This document shows positions 24,525-33,305 of a DNA stretch of 64,000 bases, in pieces. How positions within the stretch are numbered: position 1 is the stretch's first letter; each line of letters begins with the position of its first letter. The notes under the pieces are model-generated. The model ran no database searches, was not told where the DNA came from, and saw nothing but the letters and a program-made list of their open reading frames with translations. This stretch comes from Streptomyces sp. WM6378 (GTDB lineage Bacteria; Actinomycetota; Actinomycetes; Streptomycetales; Streptomycetaceae): NCBI RefSeq assembly GCF_001279695.1, contig NZ_LGDD01000094.1:1-64000 (forward strand), read 5' to 3'. A program made the position numbers and the translations under genes.

Positions 24525-25909
24525 GCGGGCCCGTCCGTCTGGAGCCGCCCGACGGCCGCGACGACACGCTGACGCTCCGGCTCGCCACGGAGTCCACGAT
24601 GACGCTGCGCCTGCCGGGCCGGGCGCCCGCGCGCACGGGCAGGGACGCGGCGGTGGACCGGCTCGCCGCCGAGCTCGCCGAGCAGATCGGGCCCGCGGTC
24701 CACGCCTACGAGGTCGCGGCGCTGTTGGAGTCCGAGGGCCTGACGGCCCAACAGATCGCGGACGAGTACGGCCACGGCAACCTGTTCGCGCTCGCCGAGG
24801 ACCTGTACCGGCGGGTGCCGCGCAGCTACCCGGAGCCGCCCGCGGCCGCCGACCCGTGGAAGCCCGACCCGGTGCGGTGCGCGCTGCGCGGCGCCCTGTT
24901 CGCGCTGCCCGGGCTCGCCTATCCGCTGACCGCCCGGCTGTGGCAGAGCGACCGTGCGGTTCTCGCCCTGGTCGTGGCGGGCCTCGTCTCCTGGGCGTGG
25001 GGGCAGGGCCTCGGCCACCGCGCCTATCTGCGGATGGCGTCGGGCCGGGCCGAGGCGGCCCGCACGCTGCTGGCGGGCGCGCCGCTCGGCGCGGTGCTGG
25101 CCTGCGCCACGGGCTTCGCGATCGTGGGGCCTAGCAAAGCGGCGTTCTTCGTGGCGGGCCAGTCCTGCTATCTCGCGGCCGCCGGGATCCTCCTGGTCCT
25201 GGCGCGCGAGCGGCTCCTGCTCGGCGCGCTCAGCCCGCTCATCGCGGGGGCCGCGGTCCTGCCGTTCCGGGAGCCGGGCGCATTGGTGCGGGTGGGTCTG
25301 TGCGTGCTCACCCTGGTCCTGGTGGTCGCGGCCGTCGGCCACTGTCTGCGGGAGGCGCTGAAGGAGCCCGCGGCCACCTCCTCGGCCGCGCCCCGGCTCG
25401 TCGCCTCACTGCCGTACGGGCTCTTCGGACTGGCCGCCGGTGTGCTCGTGGCGTTCGCCGGGCGGCTCCATCCGCTCGCGGTGATCGCGCTGACGCTCAG
25501 CATGGGACCGGCCGAATGGCTGCTCTACCGCTACCGGGGCCTGTCGGTCGCGGCGCTGCGGGCGACGGCCACCCCGGCCGCGTTCCGGTGGCGCTCGGCC
25601 GCCGTCCTCGGGGGTTGCCTCCTCGTCCACCTGCTCCCGCTGTTCCCCGCGGCGCTGCTCACCGGGGCGGAGCCCGCGCCCCTGCTCGCGCTCGCCGCGC
25701 TGCTGTGGACGGCGCTGCTGCTCCAGGCGTTCGGCATCGCCTGGCCGCCGGCCGCCGTCAGCCTGGCCGCCGCGGCCGGGGTCGCCTCGGCCGGGCTTCT
25801 CTCGCCGCCCCCGGGCCCGCTCACCGAACTGCTCTGTTGTGCGGCCGCCGCCGTCGTCCTCACCGGCACCACCCTGCACCTGCTCGGGCGGCCGACCGCG
25901 CACGCCTGA
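24521..25909 (+). CDS. 12-TM membrane protein in the PelG position (putative polymer flippase/channel)
   Basis: 462 aa from ATG 24521, translationally coupled to pelF. The first 115 residues are soluble and contain a helical segment DRLAAELAEQIGPAVHAYEV followed by a short helix-turn-helix-like unit (LTAQQIADEYG). The remainder has about twelve hydrophobic helices, very Ala/Leu-rich. PelG is also a 12-TM MATE-like protein that partners PelF in polymer export. Direct sequence resemblance to PelG is weak by eye, so the assignment rests on position, coupling and topology. Confidence 0.6.
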   Translation: MSGPVRLEPPDGRDDTLTLRLATESTMTLRLPGRAPARTGRDAAVDRLAAELAEQIGPAVHAYEVAALLESEGLTAQQIADEYGHGNLFALAEDLYRRVPRSYPEPPAAADPWKPDPVRCALRGALFALPGLAYPLTARLWQSDRAVLALVVAGLVSWAWGQGLGHRAYLRMASGRAEAARTLLAGAPLGAVLACATGFAIVGPSKAAFFVAGQSCYLAAAGILLVLARERLLLGALSPLIAGAAVLPFREPGALVRVGLCVLTLVLVVAAVGHCLREALKEPAATSSAAPRLVASLPYGLFGLAAGVLVAFAGRLHPLAVIALTLSMGPAEWLLYRYRGLSVAALRATATPAAFRWRSAAVLGGCLLVHLLPLFPAALLTGAEPAPLLALAALLWTALLLQAFGIAWPPAAVSLAAAAGVASAGLLSPPPGPLTELLCCAAAAVVLTGTTLHLLGRPTAHA

Positions 25910-26009
25910 CCCGTACCGCGCCCCACCCGGCACAAGGCGGGGCACCAGTCTCACGCACCGCACCCGAATGATCACCGAATGTTCTGAACAGCGTTGAAAG
26001 GAGCGGCAG

Positions 26010-27011
26010 TTGACTTCCGCACCGCTTGTCGCCGTCACCGGAGCCGAAGGCTTCATCGGCTCCCACCTCACCGAGGCCCTCGTCGCCTCGGGCCACCGGG
26101 TCCGCGCGATGGCCCAGTACAACTCCTTCTCGTCCTACGGCTGGCTGGAGACCCTGTCCCCCGAGGTACTCGACCAGGTGGACATCGTGCTCGGCGACGT
26201 CCGCGACCCCGGCTCGGTACGCGGTCTGGTCGAAGGGGCCGAAGCCGTCTACCACTTGGCCGCCCTGATCGCGATCCCGTACTCCTACCAGGCCCCGCAC
26301 AGTTACGTGGACACCAACGTCACGGGCACGCTCAACGTGCTTGAGGCGGTCCGCGCCCTTGAGACGCCGCGCCTGGTGCACACCTCGACCAGCGAGACGT
26401 ACGGCACCGCGCAGACCGTGCCCATCACCGAGGACCACCCGATCAACACCCAGTCCCCGTACGCCGCTTCGAAGGCCGGCGGGGACCGGCTCGCGGACAG
26501 CTACTACGCGAGCTTCGGCACCCCCGTGGTGACGCTGCGCCCGTTCAACACCTACGGGCCGCGCCAGTCGATGCGGGCCGTGATCCCCACCGTCATCGGC
26601 CAGGTCGCGGCCGGCTCGCGCACCATCACGCTGGGCGATCTGCGGCCGACCCGGGACTTCACGTTCGCCGCCGACACCGCGCGGGCCTTCCTCGCCGTGG
26701 GGACCGCCCCCGCCGAGCGCGTCGTGGGGCGCACGTTCAACGCCGGTACCGGCACCGAGATCTCGGTCGGGGACCTGGTGCGGCTCATCGGCAAGGTCAT
26801 GGGCGCCGAGCTCGACGTCCGCGAGGACGAGCAGCGCATCAGACCCGCCAACTCCGAAGTGATGCGTCTGGTCGCGGACGCGAGCCGGCTCACCGAAGCC
26901 ACCGGCTGGCAGCCGGGGTTCGGCCTGGAGCCGGGCCTGGAGCGGACCGCGGAGTTCTTCCGCGACCCGGGCAACCTCGCCCGCTACAAGACCGGCATCT
27001 ACAACATCTGA
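26010..27011 (+). CDS. NAD-dependent NDP-sugar epimerase/dehydratase
   Basis: 333 aa from TTG 26010, with AAAGGAG six bases upstream. Extended-SDR motifs: VTGAEGFIGSHL (9-20), the YxxxK pair in SPYAASKAGGDRL (Tyr151, Lys155), RPFNTYGPRQ and RDFTFAADTARAFL. This fits UDP-sugar 4-epimerases such as the UDP-GlcNAc/UDP-GalNAc type, which would supply GalNAc for PelF. It stands where the fungal Uge3 epimerase function would be needed. A 4,6-dehydratase activity cannot be ruled out. It lies about 100 bp after the membrane protein gene and 31 bp before the nucleotidylyltransferase. Confidence 0.85.
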   Translation: MTSAPLVAVTGAEGFIGSHLTEALVASGHRVRAMAQYNSFSSYGWLETLSPEVLDQVDIVLGDVRDPGSVRGLVEGAEAVYHLAALIAIPYSYQAPHSYVDTNVTGTLNVLEAVRALETPRLVHTSTSETYGTAQTVPITEDHPINTQSPYAASKAGGDRLADSYYASFGTPVVTLRPFNTYGPRQSMRAVIPTVIGQVAAGSRTITLGDLRPTRDFTFAADTARAFLAVGTAPAERVVGRTFNAGTGTEISVGDLVRLIGKVMGAELDVREDEQRIRPANSEVMRLVADASRLTEATGWQPGFGLEPGLERTAEFFRDPGNLARYKTGIYNI

Positions 27012-27042
27012 CCTCGCAAGGCCCATCCTCAGGGAGGCTCCC

Positions 27043-27756
27043 ATGCACGCAGTGATACTCGCCGGAGGCAAGGGCGTCCGGCTGCGGCCGTACACCACGG
27101 CGCTGCCCAAGCCGCTGGTCCCGATCGGCGACCAGCACGCGATCCTGGAGATCGTGCTGCGCCAGCTCGCGGCCGCCGGGTTCACCGGATGCACCATCGC
27201 GATCGGCCACCTGGGCCAGATCATCCGTGCCTATGTGGGCGACGGCGAACGCTGGGGTCTCGACATCGACTACAGCACCGAGGAGAGCCCGCTCGGCACG
27301 ATCGGCCCGCTGCTCACCATGCGGGACCGGCTGCCGAAGTCCTTCCTCGTCATGAACGGGGACATCCTCACCGACCTCGACTACGCGGACGTGCTCACCC
27401 AGCACCGCACCAGCGGCGCCCCGCTCACGATCGCCACGTACGCCCGCAAGGTGCTCATCGACTTCGGGGTGCTGACCACCGACGACACCAAGGTGGTGGC
27501 GTTCACCGAGAAGCCCAGCATGGACTACCGGGTCTCGATGGGCGTGTACGGCCTGTCCCTCGACACACTGGCCGGCTACACGCCGGGCCTGCCGCTGGGC
27601 TTCGACGAGCTGGTGCTCGACCTCCTCAAGGCCGAAACCCCGCCGCACGCCTACGCGTTCGACGGGTACTGGCTCGACATCGGGCGCCCGGACGACTACG
27701 ACCGGGCGAACGCCGAGTTCACCACCCACCGTTCCCTCCTACTCAAGGGGGCCTGA
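27043..27756 (+). CDS. Sugar-1-phosphate nucleotidylyltransferase
   Basis: 237 aa from ATG 27043 with GGGAGG upstream. The Rossmann-type signature ILAGGKGVRLRPYTTALPKPL (about 5-25, GGxGxR...PK) binds the nucleotide and FLVMNGDILTDLDY contains the metal-binding Asp. Length and motifs match single-domain NTP_transferase enzymes making UDP-, GDP- or dTDP-sugars. In this cluster it probably activates the hexosamine or hexose precursor. It is followed seven bases later by a second SDR gene. Confidence 0.9.
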   Translation: MHAVILAGGKGVRLRPYTTALPKPLVPIGDQHAILEIVLRQLAAAGFTGCTIAIGHLGQIIRAYVGDGERWGLDIDYSTEESPLGTIGPLLTMRDRLPKSFLVMNGDILTDLDYADVLTQHRTSGAPLTIATYARKVLIDFGVLTTDDTKVVAFTEKPSMDYRVSMGVYGLSLDTLAGYTPGLPLGFDELVLDLLKAETPPHAYAFDGYWLDIGRPDDYDRANAEFTTHRSLLLKGA

Positions 27757-27763
27757 CCCGCCC

Positions 27764-28672
27764 ATGCGCATTCTCGTACTGGGCCACAGCGGCTACCTGG
27801 GCGGCCATGTCGCCCGGGAGCTGCGCGCCCTGCCCGGCGTGCGGTTCTTCGGCGCGGGCCGGGGCCCGACGGCAGACCTCGCCGTGGACGTCGCCACCGT
27901 CGGCCCCGGCCCGCTCGCCGAACGGCTCTTCTCGTACGCCCCCGACGCCGTCATCAACTGCGCGGGGGCGGTGGGACCGCAGTCGATGGCGCTGGCCGAG
28001 GCCAACGTGCGGGGTCCGGCCGTGCTGTGCGCGGCGCTGCGCGAGGCCGCCCCGACCGCCCGGCTCGTCCACTTCGGCTCGGCCGCCGAGTACGGGCCGA
28101 GCGGGATCGGGGAGCACGTCACCGAGCAGTCCGCGGCCCGCCCGAGCACCCTGTACGGAGCCACCAAGCTGGCGGGCACCCTGGCCGTCACCTCCTCCGG
28201 CCTCGACGCGGTGGTCCTGCGGATCACCAACCCGGTCGGTCCCGGCGCGCCCGCCGCCGGGCTGCCGGGCCGCCTCGCCCGGCAACTGCGCGATCTGGGG
28301 CCCCGGTCCTCGGTGCGGCTCGGCGACCTCTCCGCGCACCGCGACTTCGTGGACGCGCGGGACGTCGCCCACGCCGCGGTCCTGGCGGCCACCGACGGCG
28401 GCCCGCTGCCCCCGGTGCTGAACATCGCGCGCGGACAGGCCGTCCCCGTAAGGGAGTTGGTGCACGAACTGGTCCGCGCCGCGGGGTTCAAGGGCCACAT
28501 CGAGGAGAACGCCGAGGGCTCGGCGCGCTCGGCGGACGTGCCCTGGCAGTGCTCCGACCCGAGCGCGGCCCGCACCACCCTGGGCTGGTCTCCCCAGTAC
28601 GCCCTCGCCGATTCGGTGTCGGCGCTGTGGGCGGCCGTGCGCGCCGAGCCGGACCGGGAACCGGTGCACTGA
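27764..28672 (+). CDS. NAD-dependent epimerase/reductase (extended SDR)
   Basis: 302 aa from ATG 27764. GHSGYLGGHVARELR (7-21) is the cofactor site, FGSAAEYGPSGIGE and STLYGATKLAG carry the Ser and YxxxK catalytic residues, and LRITNPVGPG is the substrate-loop proline motif. This is a second NDP-sugar modifying enzyme, maybe a 4-epimerase or 4-reductase, implying either two precursors or a two-step route. The stop overlaps the next start in TGATG. Confidence 0.82.
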   Translation: MRILVLGHSGYLGGHVARELRALPGVRFFGAGRGPTADLAVDVATVGPGPLAERLFSYAPDAVINCAGAVGPQSMALAEANVRGPAVLCAALREAAPTARLVHFGSAAEYGPSGIGEHVTEQSAARPSTLYGATKLAGTLAVTSSGLDAVVLRITNPVGPGAPAAGLPGRLARQLRDLGPRSSVRLGDLSAHRDFVDARDVAHAAVLAATDGGPLPPVLNIARGQAVPVRELVHELVRAAGFKGHIEENAEGSARSADVPWQCSDPSAARTTLGWSPQYALADSVSALWAAVRAEPDREPVH

Positions 28673-29331
28673 TGCTGCTCGTTCCGCTCTACGTCCACCC
28701 CGCCGAGGACCCGGCGGCCTGGCGGCGGCTCGCCGATGCGGCGGCCGGCCTCTACGGGGTGGTGCTCAACGCAGCGGACGGGCCGGGCGCGGCCCCGGAC
28801 CCGGCGTTCATCGAGCCGGTCGAGGTACTGCGCTCGGCCGGCGTCCGGGTGCTCGGCTATGTCGACCTGGACTACGGCGCCCGGCCGCTCGCCGACGTAG
28901 TGCGGGACGTCGAGCGGCATCGCGCCTGGTACGGGGCCGACGGCTGCTTCCTGGACCGGGCGCCCGCCGACCGGACCGGGCTGCCGTTCGTGCGGCAGGT
29001 CGCCCGGGCCGCGCGGCGGGCGGGCGCGGCCACCGTGGTGCTCAACCCGGGGGTGCATCCCGCCCCCGGGTATCTGCGGATCGCCGATCTCCTCGTCACC
29101 TTCGAAGGACACTGGGACACCTATGTGTCCGCCTTCACCCGCCCCGGCTGGGCCGACCGCCAGCCGCCGGAGCGCCTGTGCCACCTGGTGTACGGCGTGC
29201 CCGGGGCGCTCCTCGCGCTCGCCCTGCGAACGACCGGGGACCGCGGCGCGGGTGTGTGCTGCGTGGTCGAACGCGAGCTACCCAATCCGTGGGCGGCGCT
29301 GCCGCCCGTGCTTCCCGGAAAGACGCCATGA
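28672..29331 (+). CDS. Spherulation-specific family 4 (GH135/Sph3-like) protein
   Basis: 219 aa from ATG 28672, overlapping the preceding stop. It has the TIM-barrel strands of the spherulin-4 family: LLVPLYVHP at the start, YGVVLNAADGPG, VRVLGYVDLDYGARP, YGADGCFLDRAP, TVVLNPGVHPAPGYL and DLLVTFEGHWDTY. Aspartates in VDLDYG and FLDRAP are candidate catalytic acids. In Aspergillus, Sph3 is a GH135 endo-hydrolase of GalNAc-containing polymer and is needed for its synthesis. No signal peptide is visible, so it may act inside the cell or leave by another route. A hydrolase of the cluster's own polymer is likely. Confidence 0.8.
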   Translation: MLLVPLYVHPAEDPAAWRRLADAAAGLYGVVLNAADGPGAAPDPAFIEPVEVLRSAGVRVLGYVDLDYGARPLADVVRDVERHRAWYGADGCFLDRAPADRTGLPFVRQVARAARRAGAATVVLNPGVHPAPGYLRIADLLVTFEGHWDTYVSAFTRPGWADRQPPERLCHLVYGVPGALLALALRTTGDRGAGVCCVVERELPNPWAALPPVLPGKTP

Positions 29332-30251
29332 ACCGCACCCTGGCCCGCACCCCGATGGCGCTGCTCTGCACCGCCGTCGCCCTGCTCCTGCTCGCCACCG
29401 CCTGTTCGTCCGACCCCTCGGACGACGACGCGGACGGCCCGGACACCCCGCGGCCGACGGCCACGCCCTCTCCTTCCCACTCCTCCACCACAACGCCCAA
29501 GCCGAGCGCGCCCGCCACTCCATCCCCCTCCCCGAGCGGTTCGGCCCCGGCGAAGCCGTGGCAGCCGAAGCCCGGCACCGCCTGGCAGTGGCAGCTCAAC
29601 GGCCGGGTGCAGGACGGCCCCGATGTCCCGGTGTACGACATCGACGGCTTCGAGAACACCGCGGCCGACGTCGCCAAACTGCACGGCCAGGGCCGCAAGG
29701 CGATCTGCTACATCAACGCGGGCGCCTGGGAGAACTTCCGGCCCGACAAGGGGGACTTCCCGGCCGCGGTACTGGGCGAGAACAACGGCTGGGAGGGCGA
29801 GCGCTGGCTCGACATCCGGCAGATCGACGTGCTGCGTCCGCTGATGGAACGCCGCTTCGACATGTGCAAGCAGAAGGGCTTCGACGCGGTGGAGCCCGAC
29901 CTGATGGACGGCTACGCCAACAAGACGGGCTTCCCGCTCACAGCCGCGGACCAGCTGGCGTACAACCGCATGCTCTCCGGGATCGCGCACGCGCGGGGTC
30001 TCGCGGTGGGGCTCAAGAACGATCTCCAGCAGATTCCCGAGCTGGTGCCGGACTTCGAGTTCGCGGTCAACGAGCAGTGCGCGCAATACGACGAGTGCGC
30101 CAAGCTCACGCCGTTCGTGAAGGCGGACAAGGCGGTGTTCCACGTCGAGTACGAGCTGCCCACCAAGGACTTCTGCGCCGAGTCCGACAAGCTCGGGCTC
30201 TCCTCGATGCGCAAGAACCTCAAGCTGGACGTCTGGCGCCAGCCCTGCTGA
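29328..30251 (+). CDS. GH114 endo-alpha-1,4-polygalactosaminidase, lipoprotein
   Basis: 307 aa from ATG 29328, overlapping the previous stop by ATGA. The signal ends in a lipobox, LLLATAC, so the protein is lipid-anchored at Cys25 or so. A Ser/Thr/Pro linker (about 30-80) reaches the catalytic barrel: WQWQLNG, VPVYDIDGFEN, AICYINAGAWENFRPD, WLDIRQIDVLRPLM and the GH114 acid motif DAVEPDLMDGY, with ICYIN and GLKND supporting strands. GH114 enzymes cleave galactosamine-rich polymers (fungal Ega3). It closes the cluster and gives the best clue to the polymer's sugar. Confidence 0.9.
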   Translation: MNRTLARTPMALLCTAVALLLLATACSSDPSDDDADGPDTPRPTATPSPSHSSTTTPKPSAPATPSPSPSGSAPAKPWQPKPGTAWQWQLNGRVQDGPDVPVYDIDGFENTAADVAKLHGQGRKAICYINAGAWENFRPDKGDFPAAVLGENNGWEGERWLDIRQIDVLRPLMERRFDMCKQKGFDAVEPDLMDGYANKTGFPLTAADQLAYNRMLSGIAHARGLAVGLKNDLQQIPELVPDFEFAVNEQCAQYDECAKLTPFVKADKAVFHVEYELPTKDFCAESDKLGLSSMRKNLKLDVWRQPC

Positions 30252-30255
30252 GCGG

Positions 30256-31179
30256 TCAGCCGAGGAGTACGGCGATCAGGGACAGGGACGCCATCGACAG
30301 GAGGGTCGAGAGCAGCACGGTGTCCCTGGGGAGCGACGTGTCGAGCCGGTATTCGGAGGCGAAGATGAAGGCGTTCTGCGCCGTGGGCAGTCCGGCGCAG
30401 AGCACCACCGCGAACAGCTCGTGCCCGCCGAGCCCGAAGGCCCACCTGCCCAACGCGTAGGCGAGCAGCGGCTGTACGGCGATCTTGAGGGCGACGAGCA
30501 GGCCGCGCTCGGCCCCCTCCCCCGGGTCGGCCGCGGCCCGTACGGTGAGCGACATGCCGAGCGCGAACAGGGCCGCGGGGACGGCGCCGCCGCCGAGGAT
30601 GGTGAGCGGCGAGGTCACCTCGTCGGGCAGGTTCAGCCCGAGTGCGGCGACGGCCACGCCCGCAGCCGATGCCCCGACTACCGGGTTGCGTATGGGTAGT
30701 TGGAGCATCCGCAGCCAGCGCCTGCCCGCGTCCCGGCGTACGTCGAGTTCTATGAGCACCAGGATCAGCGGCGTGATGAACAGCATCTGGAACAGGGCCG
30801 CCGCCACGATGAACGACGTGTCGTGCAGGACGTGCACGGCGACCGGGATGCCGAGGTTCGCCGAGTTCACATAGGACGCGGCCATCGCGCCGATCGCCTG
30901 CTCGGCCTTCTTGCGCCTGAAGAGCCGCCTGCTCGCGACCAGCCCCGCGGCGAACACGGCGAGCAGGCTGAGGGCGAACACCACGACGCCGGGCTGCGCC
31001 AGCTCGCCGGGCCGTGACTTCGCCATCGTGAGGAACAGCAGCGAGGGCATGGCGAAGGTGAACGCGAAGCGACCGAGGACCTGTTGGGCCTGGTCGCCAA
31101 GAAGGTTGAACCGCCCGGCGGCCCAGCCGAACGCGGTGATGGTCCAGATGGGCAGGAAGCCGGAGAGAACCGAGTGCAC
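30256..31179 (-). CDS. AEC (auxin efflux carrier) family transporter
   Basis: 307 aa from GTG 31179. About ten helices, with the internal Asn/Gly-rich ASYVNSANLGIPVAVHVL half-helix break and a C-terminal CAGLPTAQNAFIFASEYRLD that are typical of AEC proteins. Family members move organic acids or amino-acid-like anions. Its stop lies only 4 bp from the GH114 stop (convergent), and it is not part of the polysaccharide operon. Confidence 0.88.
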   Translation of the reverse strand: MHSVLSGFLPIWTITAFGWAAGRFNLLGDQAQQVLGRFAFTFAMPSLLFLTMAKSRPGELAQPGVVVFALSLLAVFAAGLVASRRLFRRKKAEQAIGAMAASYVNSANLGIPVAVHVLHDTSFIVAAALFQMLFITPLILVLIELDVRRDAGRRWLRMLQLPIRNPVVGASAAGVAVAALGLNLPDEVTSPLTILGGGAVPAALFALGMSLTVRAAADPGEGAERGLLVALKIAVQPLLAYALGRWAFGLGGHELFAVVLCAGLPTAQNAFIFASEYRLDTSLPRDTVLLSTLLSMASLSLIAVLLG

Positions 31180-31289
31180 GCGGGCAAGGATGCCCGACCG
31201 GTGTCCGATGCTCGCGGTCGGGGTCGCGGTATCCGAACGGCCGTCCGTGTCCGGCCCGTCACGTACGGCGCGCGTCGTCCTGCCGGGGT

Positions 31290-31583
31290 GGCCCGGCCAG
31301 TCGTCCGGTTGGTCGGTGACGCCGCCGACGCGGGGTGGGTGGCCCTCGCGCTCGTCGGTGGCCCCCCACCTTCGCCGTGCTCAAGGCCGCCGGAGCCGTC
31401 GGGCTGGCGCTCGGGCTCCTGGGAGTTCGGCTCCTCGGCATCGCCGCCGCGGTCGGTCTTGTGCAGTTCTTCCTCTGTGCCGTCATCAGACATGTACAGA
31501 CCCGCGTGCACCACAACATGGCGTTTCCCGGGACGTTTCTGGCGTTGTCCGTGGCATCCCTCGCCCTCGCCCTGGCACGGTGA
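31290..31583 (+). pseudogene. DoxX-like family remnant with frameshift
   Basis: From 31335 one frame encodes the C-terminal two thirds of a DoxX-like protein: WPPTFAVLKAAGAVGLALG, then RLLGIAAAVGLVQFFLCAVI and RVHHNMAFPGTFLALSVASL, ending at 31583. The part that should precede it (ARPVVRLVGDAADAG, about 31290-31334) is found in a different frame. The real N-terminus with its first helix is not recognisable. I read this as a frameshifted and N-terminally decayed gene; a sequencing error is possible. A short GTG-started ORF (82 aa) could still be translated. Confidence 0.55.
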
Positions 31584-31634
31584 ACGCCGACCCGCACGCC
31601 CTCGTCGGCAGGGCGAACGTCGCCGGATGCGGCA

Positions 31635-33071
31635 CTAGAACGGATGGCCCGCCGGTTCGCGGCGCACCGTGGTCCAGCGCAGTTCGGTGAAGGCGTCCAG
31701 GTTGGCCGAGCCGCCGAACCGGGCGCCGGTTCCTGAGGCCGCGATGCCGCCGAAGGGCGCGACCGCCTCGTCGTTGACCGTCTGGTCGTTGATGTGGACG
31801 ATCCCGGTCGGGATGCGGTCGGCGAGTTCCAGGCCGAGCGCGGTGTCCCGGGTGACGATGCCGAGCGAGAGACCGTACGGGCCGGCCGCCGCCAGGGCCA
31901 CCGCCTCGTCCGGGGTGGCGAACGGGCGGACCGGCGCGACCGGGCCGAAGACCTCCTCGGCATAGGCGGGGGTGTGGTCGTCGACGTCGGCGAGCACGGT
32001 GGGGCGGTAGAAGAGGTCCCGATGGGTGCCGCCCGCGACGAGCCGGGCGCCGCGCGCGGTGCTGGACTCCACCAGGCCGTGGACCTTGGCGAGTTGGGCC
32101 CGGTCGATGACCGGGCCGAGGTGGACCTGCTCGCGGTACGGGTCGCCGACGGCCAGCGCGTCGGCCTTGGCGGCGAGCCGCTCGACGTACTCCTCGTACA
32201 ACGAGGCGTGCACGAGGTGCCGGCCGGTGGTCATGCAGATCTGGCCCTGGTGGAAGAAGGACCCCCAGGTGGCCTGGGCGATCGCGCCCTCGATGTCCGC
32301 GTCGGCGAGCACGACAAGTGCCGAGTTGCCACCCAACTCCAGGTGGGCGCGCTTGAGTTGACGGCCCGCCGCCTCGCCGACCCGACGTCCGGCGGCGGTC
32401 GATCCGGTGAACGAGATGACGGGGATCCGCGCGTCGGCGACGAGTGCCTGACCGGTCTCGGCGCCGCCGGGCAGGATGTGCAGCAGCCCCCCGGGCAGTC
32501 CGGCCTCGGCGAACACCGCCCCGAGCGCGAGCCCGCCGCAGACGGCGGTACGCGGGTCGGGCTTGAGCAGCACCGCGTTGCCGAGCGCGAGGGCGGGGGC
32601 CACCGAGCGGATGGCGAGGATGAGCGGGGCGTTGAACGGGGCGATCACGCCGGTCACGCCGACCGGGACCCGCCGGGTGTACGAGAGCCGGGGCTGCTCG
32701 CTCGGCAGCACCTCGCCGAGCGGCCGGGAGGCGAGAGCGGCGGCCTCGTAGCACTCCTGCGCGGCGACGTGCAGCTCGAAGTCCGCCTTGCCGGACACCG
32801 ATCCGGACTCGCGGACCAGCCATTCCCGCAGCTCGTCGGCGTGGTGCGCGAACAGGTCGCCCGCCCGGCGCAGGACGGCCGCACGCGCGAAGTGAGGGGT
32901 CCGCGCCCAGACGCCCTGCGCCGCCGCGGCGGCTTCGGCGGCCACCTCGACGTCCTCGCCTCCGGCGAGGGTGACGACACCGAGCGACTCCCCCGTGGCG
33001 GGCTCGACGACCTCGTACTCACCCCCGGCAAGCGTTCTGGGCTGCCACGTCTTGGGGTCGAGCAGGGTCAT
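31635..33071 (-). CDS. Aldehyde dehydrogenase family protein (benzaldehyde dehydrogenase-like)
   Basis: 478 aa from ATG 33071 with GGAGAAGG directly upstream. NAD-binding and catalytic motifs are intact: TGVIAPFNAPLILAIRSV, ISFTGSTAAGRRVGEAAG, HLELGGNSALVV (general-base Glu) and FHQGQICMTTGRHLV (catalytic Cys). The overall pattern resembles NAD-dependent benzaldehyde/vanillin-type dehydrogenases. It lies 235 bp downstream of a beta-ketoadipyl-CoA-type thiolase on the same strand, which fits aromatic-acid catabolism. The exact aldehyde is not determinable. Confidence 0.9.
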   Translation of the reverse strand: MTLLDPKTWQPRTLAGGEYEVVEPATGESLGVVTLAGGEDVEVAAEAAAAAQGVWARTPHFARAAVLRRAGDLFAHHADELREWLVRESGSVSGKADFELHVAAQECYEAAALASRPLGEVLPSEQPRLSYTRRVPVGVTGVIAPFNAPLILAIRSVAPALALGNAVLLKPDPRTAVCGGLALGAVFAEAGLPGGLLHILPGGAETGQALVADARIPVISFTGSTAAGRRVGEAAGRQLKRAHLELGGNSALVVLADADIEGAIAQATWGSFFHQGQICMTTGRHLVHASLYEEYVERLAAKADALAVGDPYREQVHLGPVIDRAQLAKVHGLVESSTARGARLVAGGTHRDLFYRPTVLADVDDHTPAYAEEVFGPVAPVRPFATPDEAVALAAAGPYGLSLGIVTRDTALGLELADRIPTGIVHINDQTVNDEAVAPFGGIAASGTGARFGGSANLDAFTELRWTTVRREPAGHPF

Positions 33072-33305
33072 GAAGCCTTCTCCAGTCACTCTGTCGTCCG
33101 AGGGGAGTCGTAGGTGCCGCGCCGGGCACAACCGCCATCAACGGCCGTACAGGGAATGCCAGTTGAGCCGGGCGGGCATGCGGATGCATCCCGTACGGGA
33201 CGCGGCCAGCCGGGTGCGCGAGCGGCCATCGTAAGGTGATTCACCGCTCAACGAAACCCGGAGCGGCCGCCTCGGGATTCTCAAATCCTTTGCGCACCAG
33301 GACTG

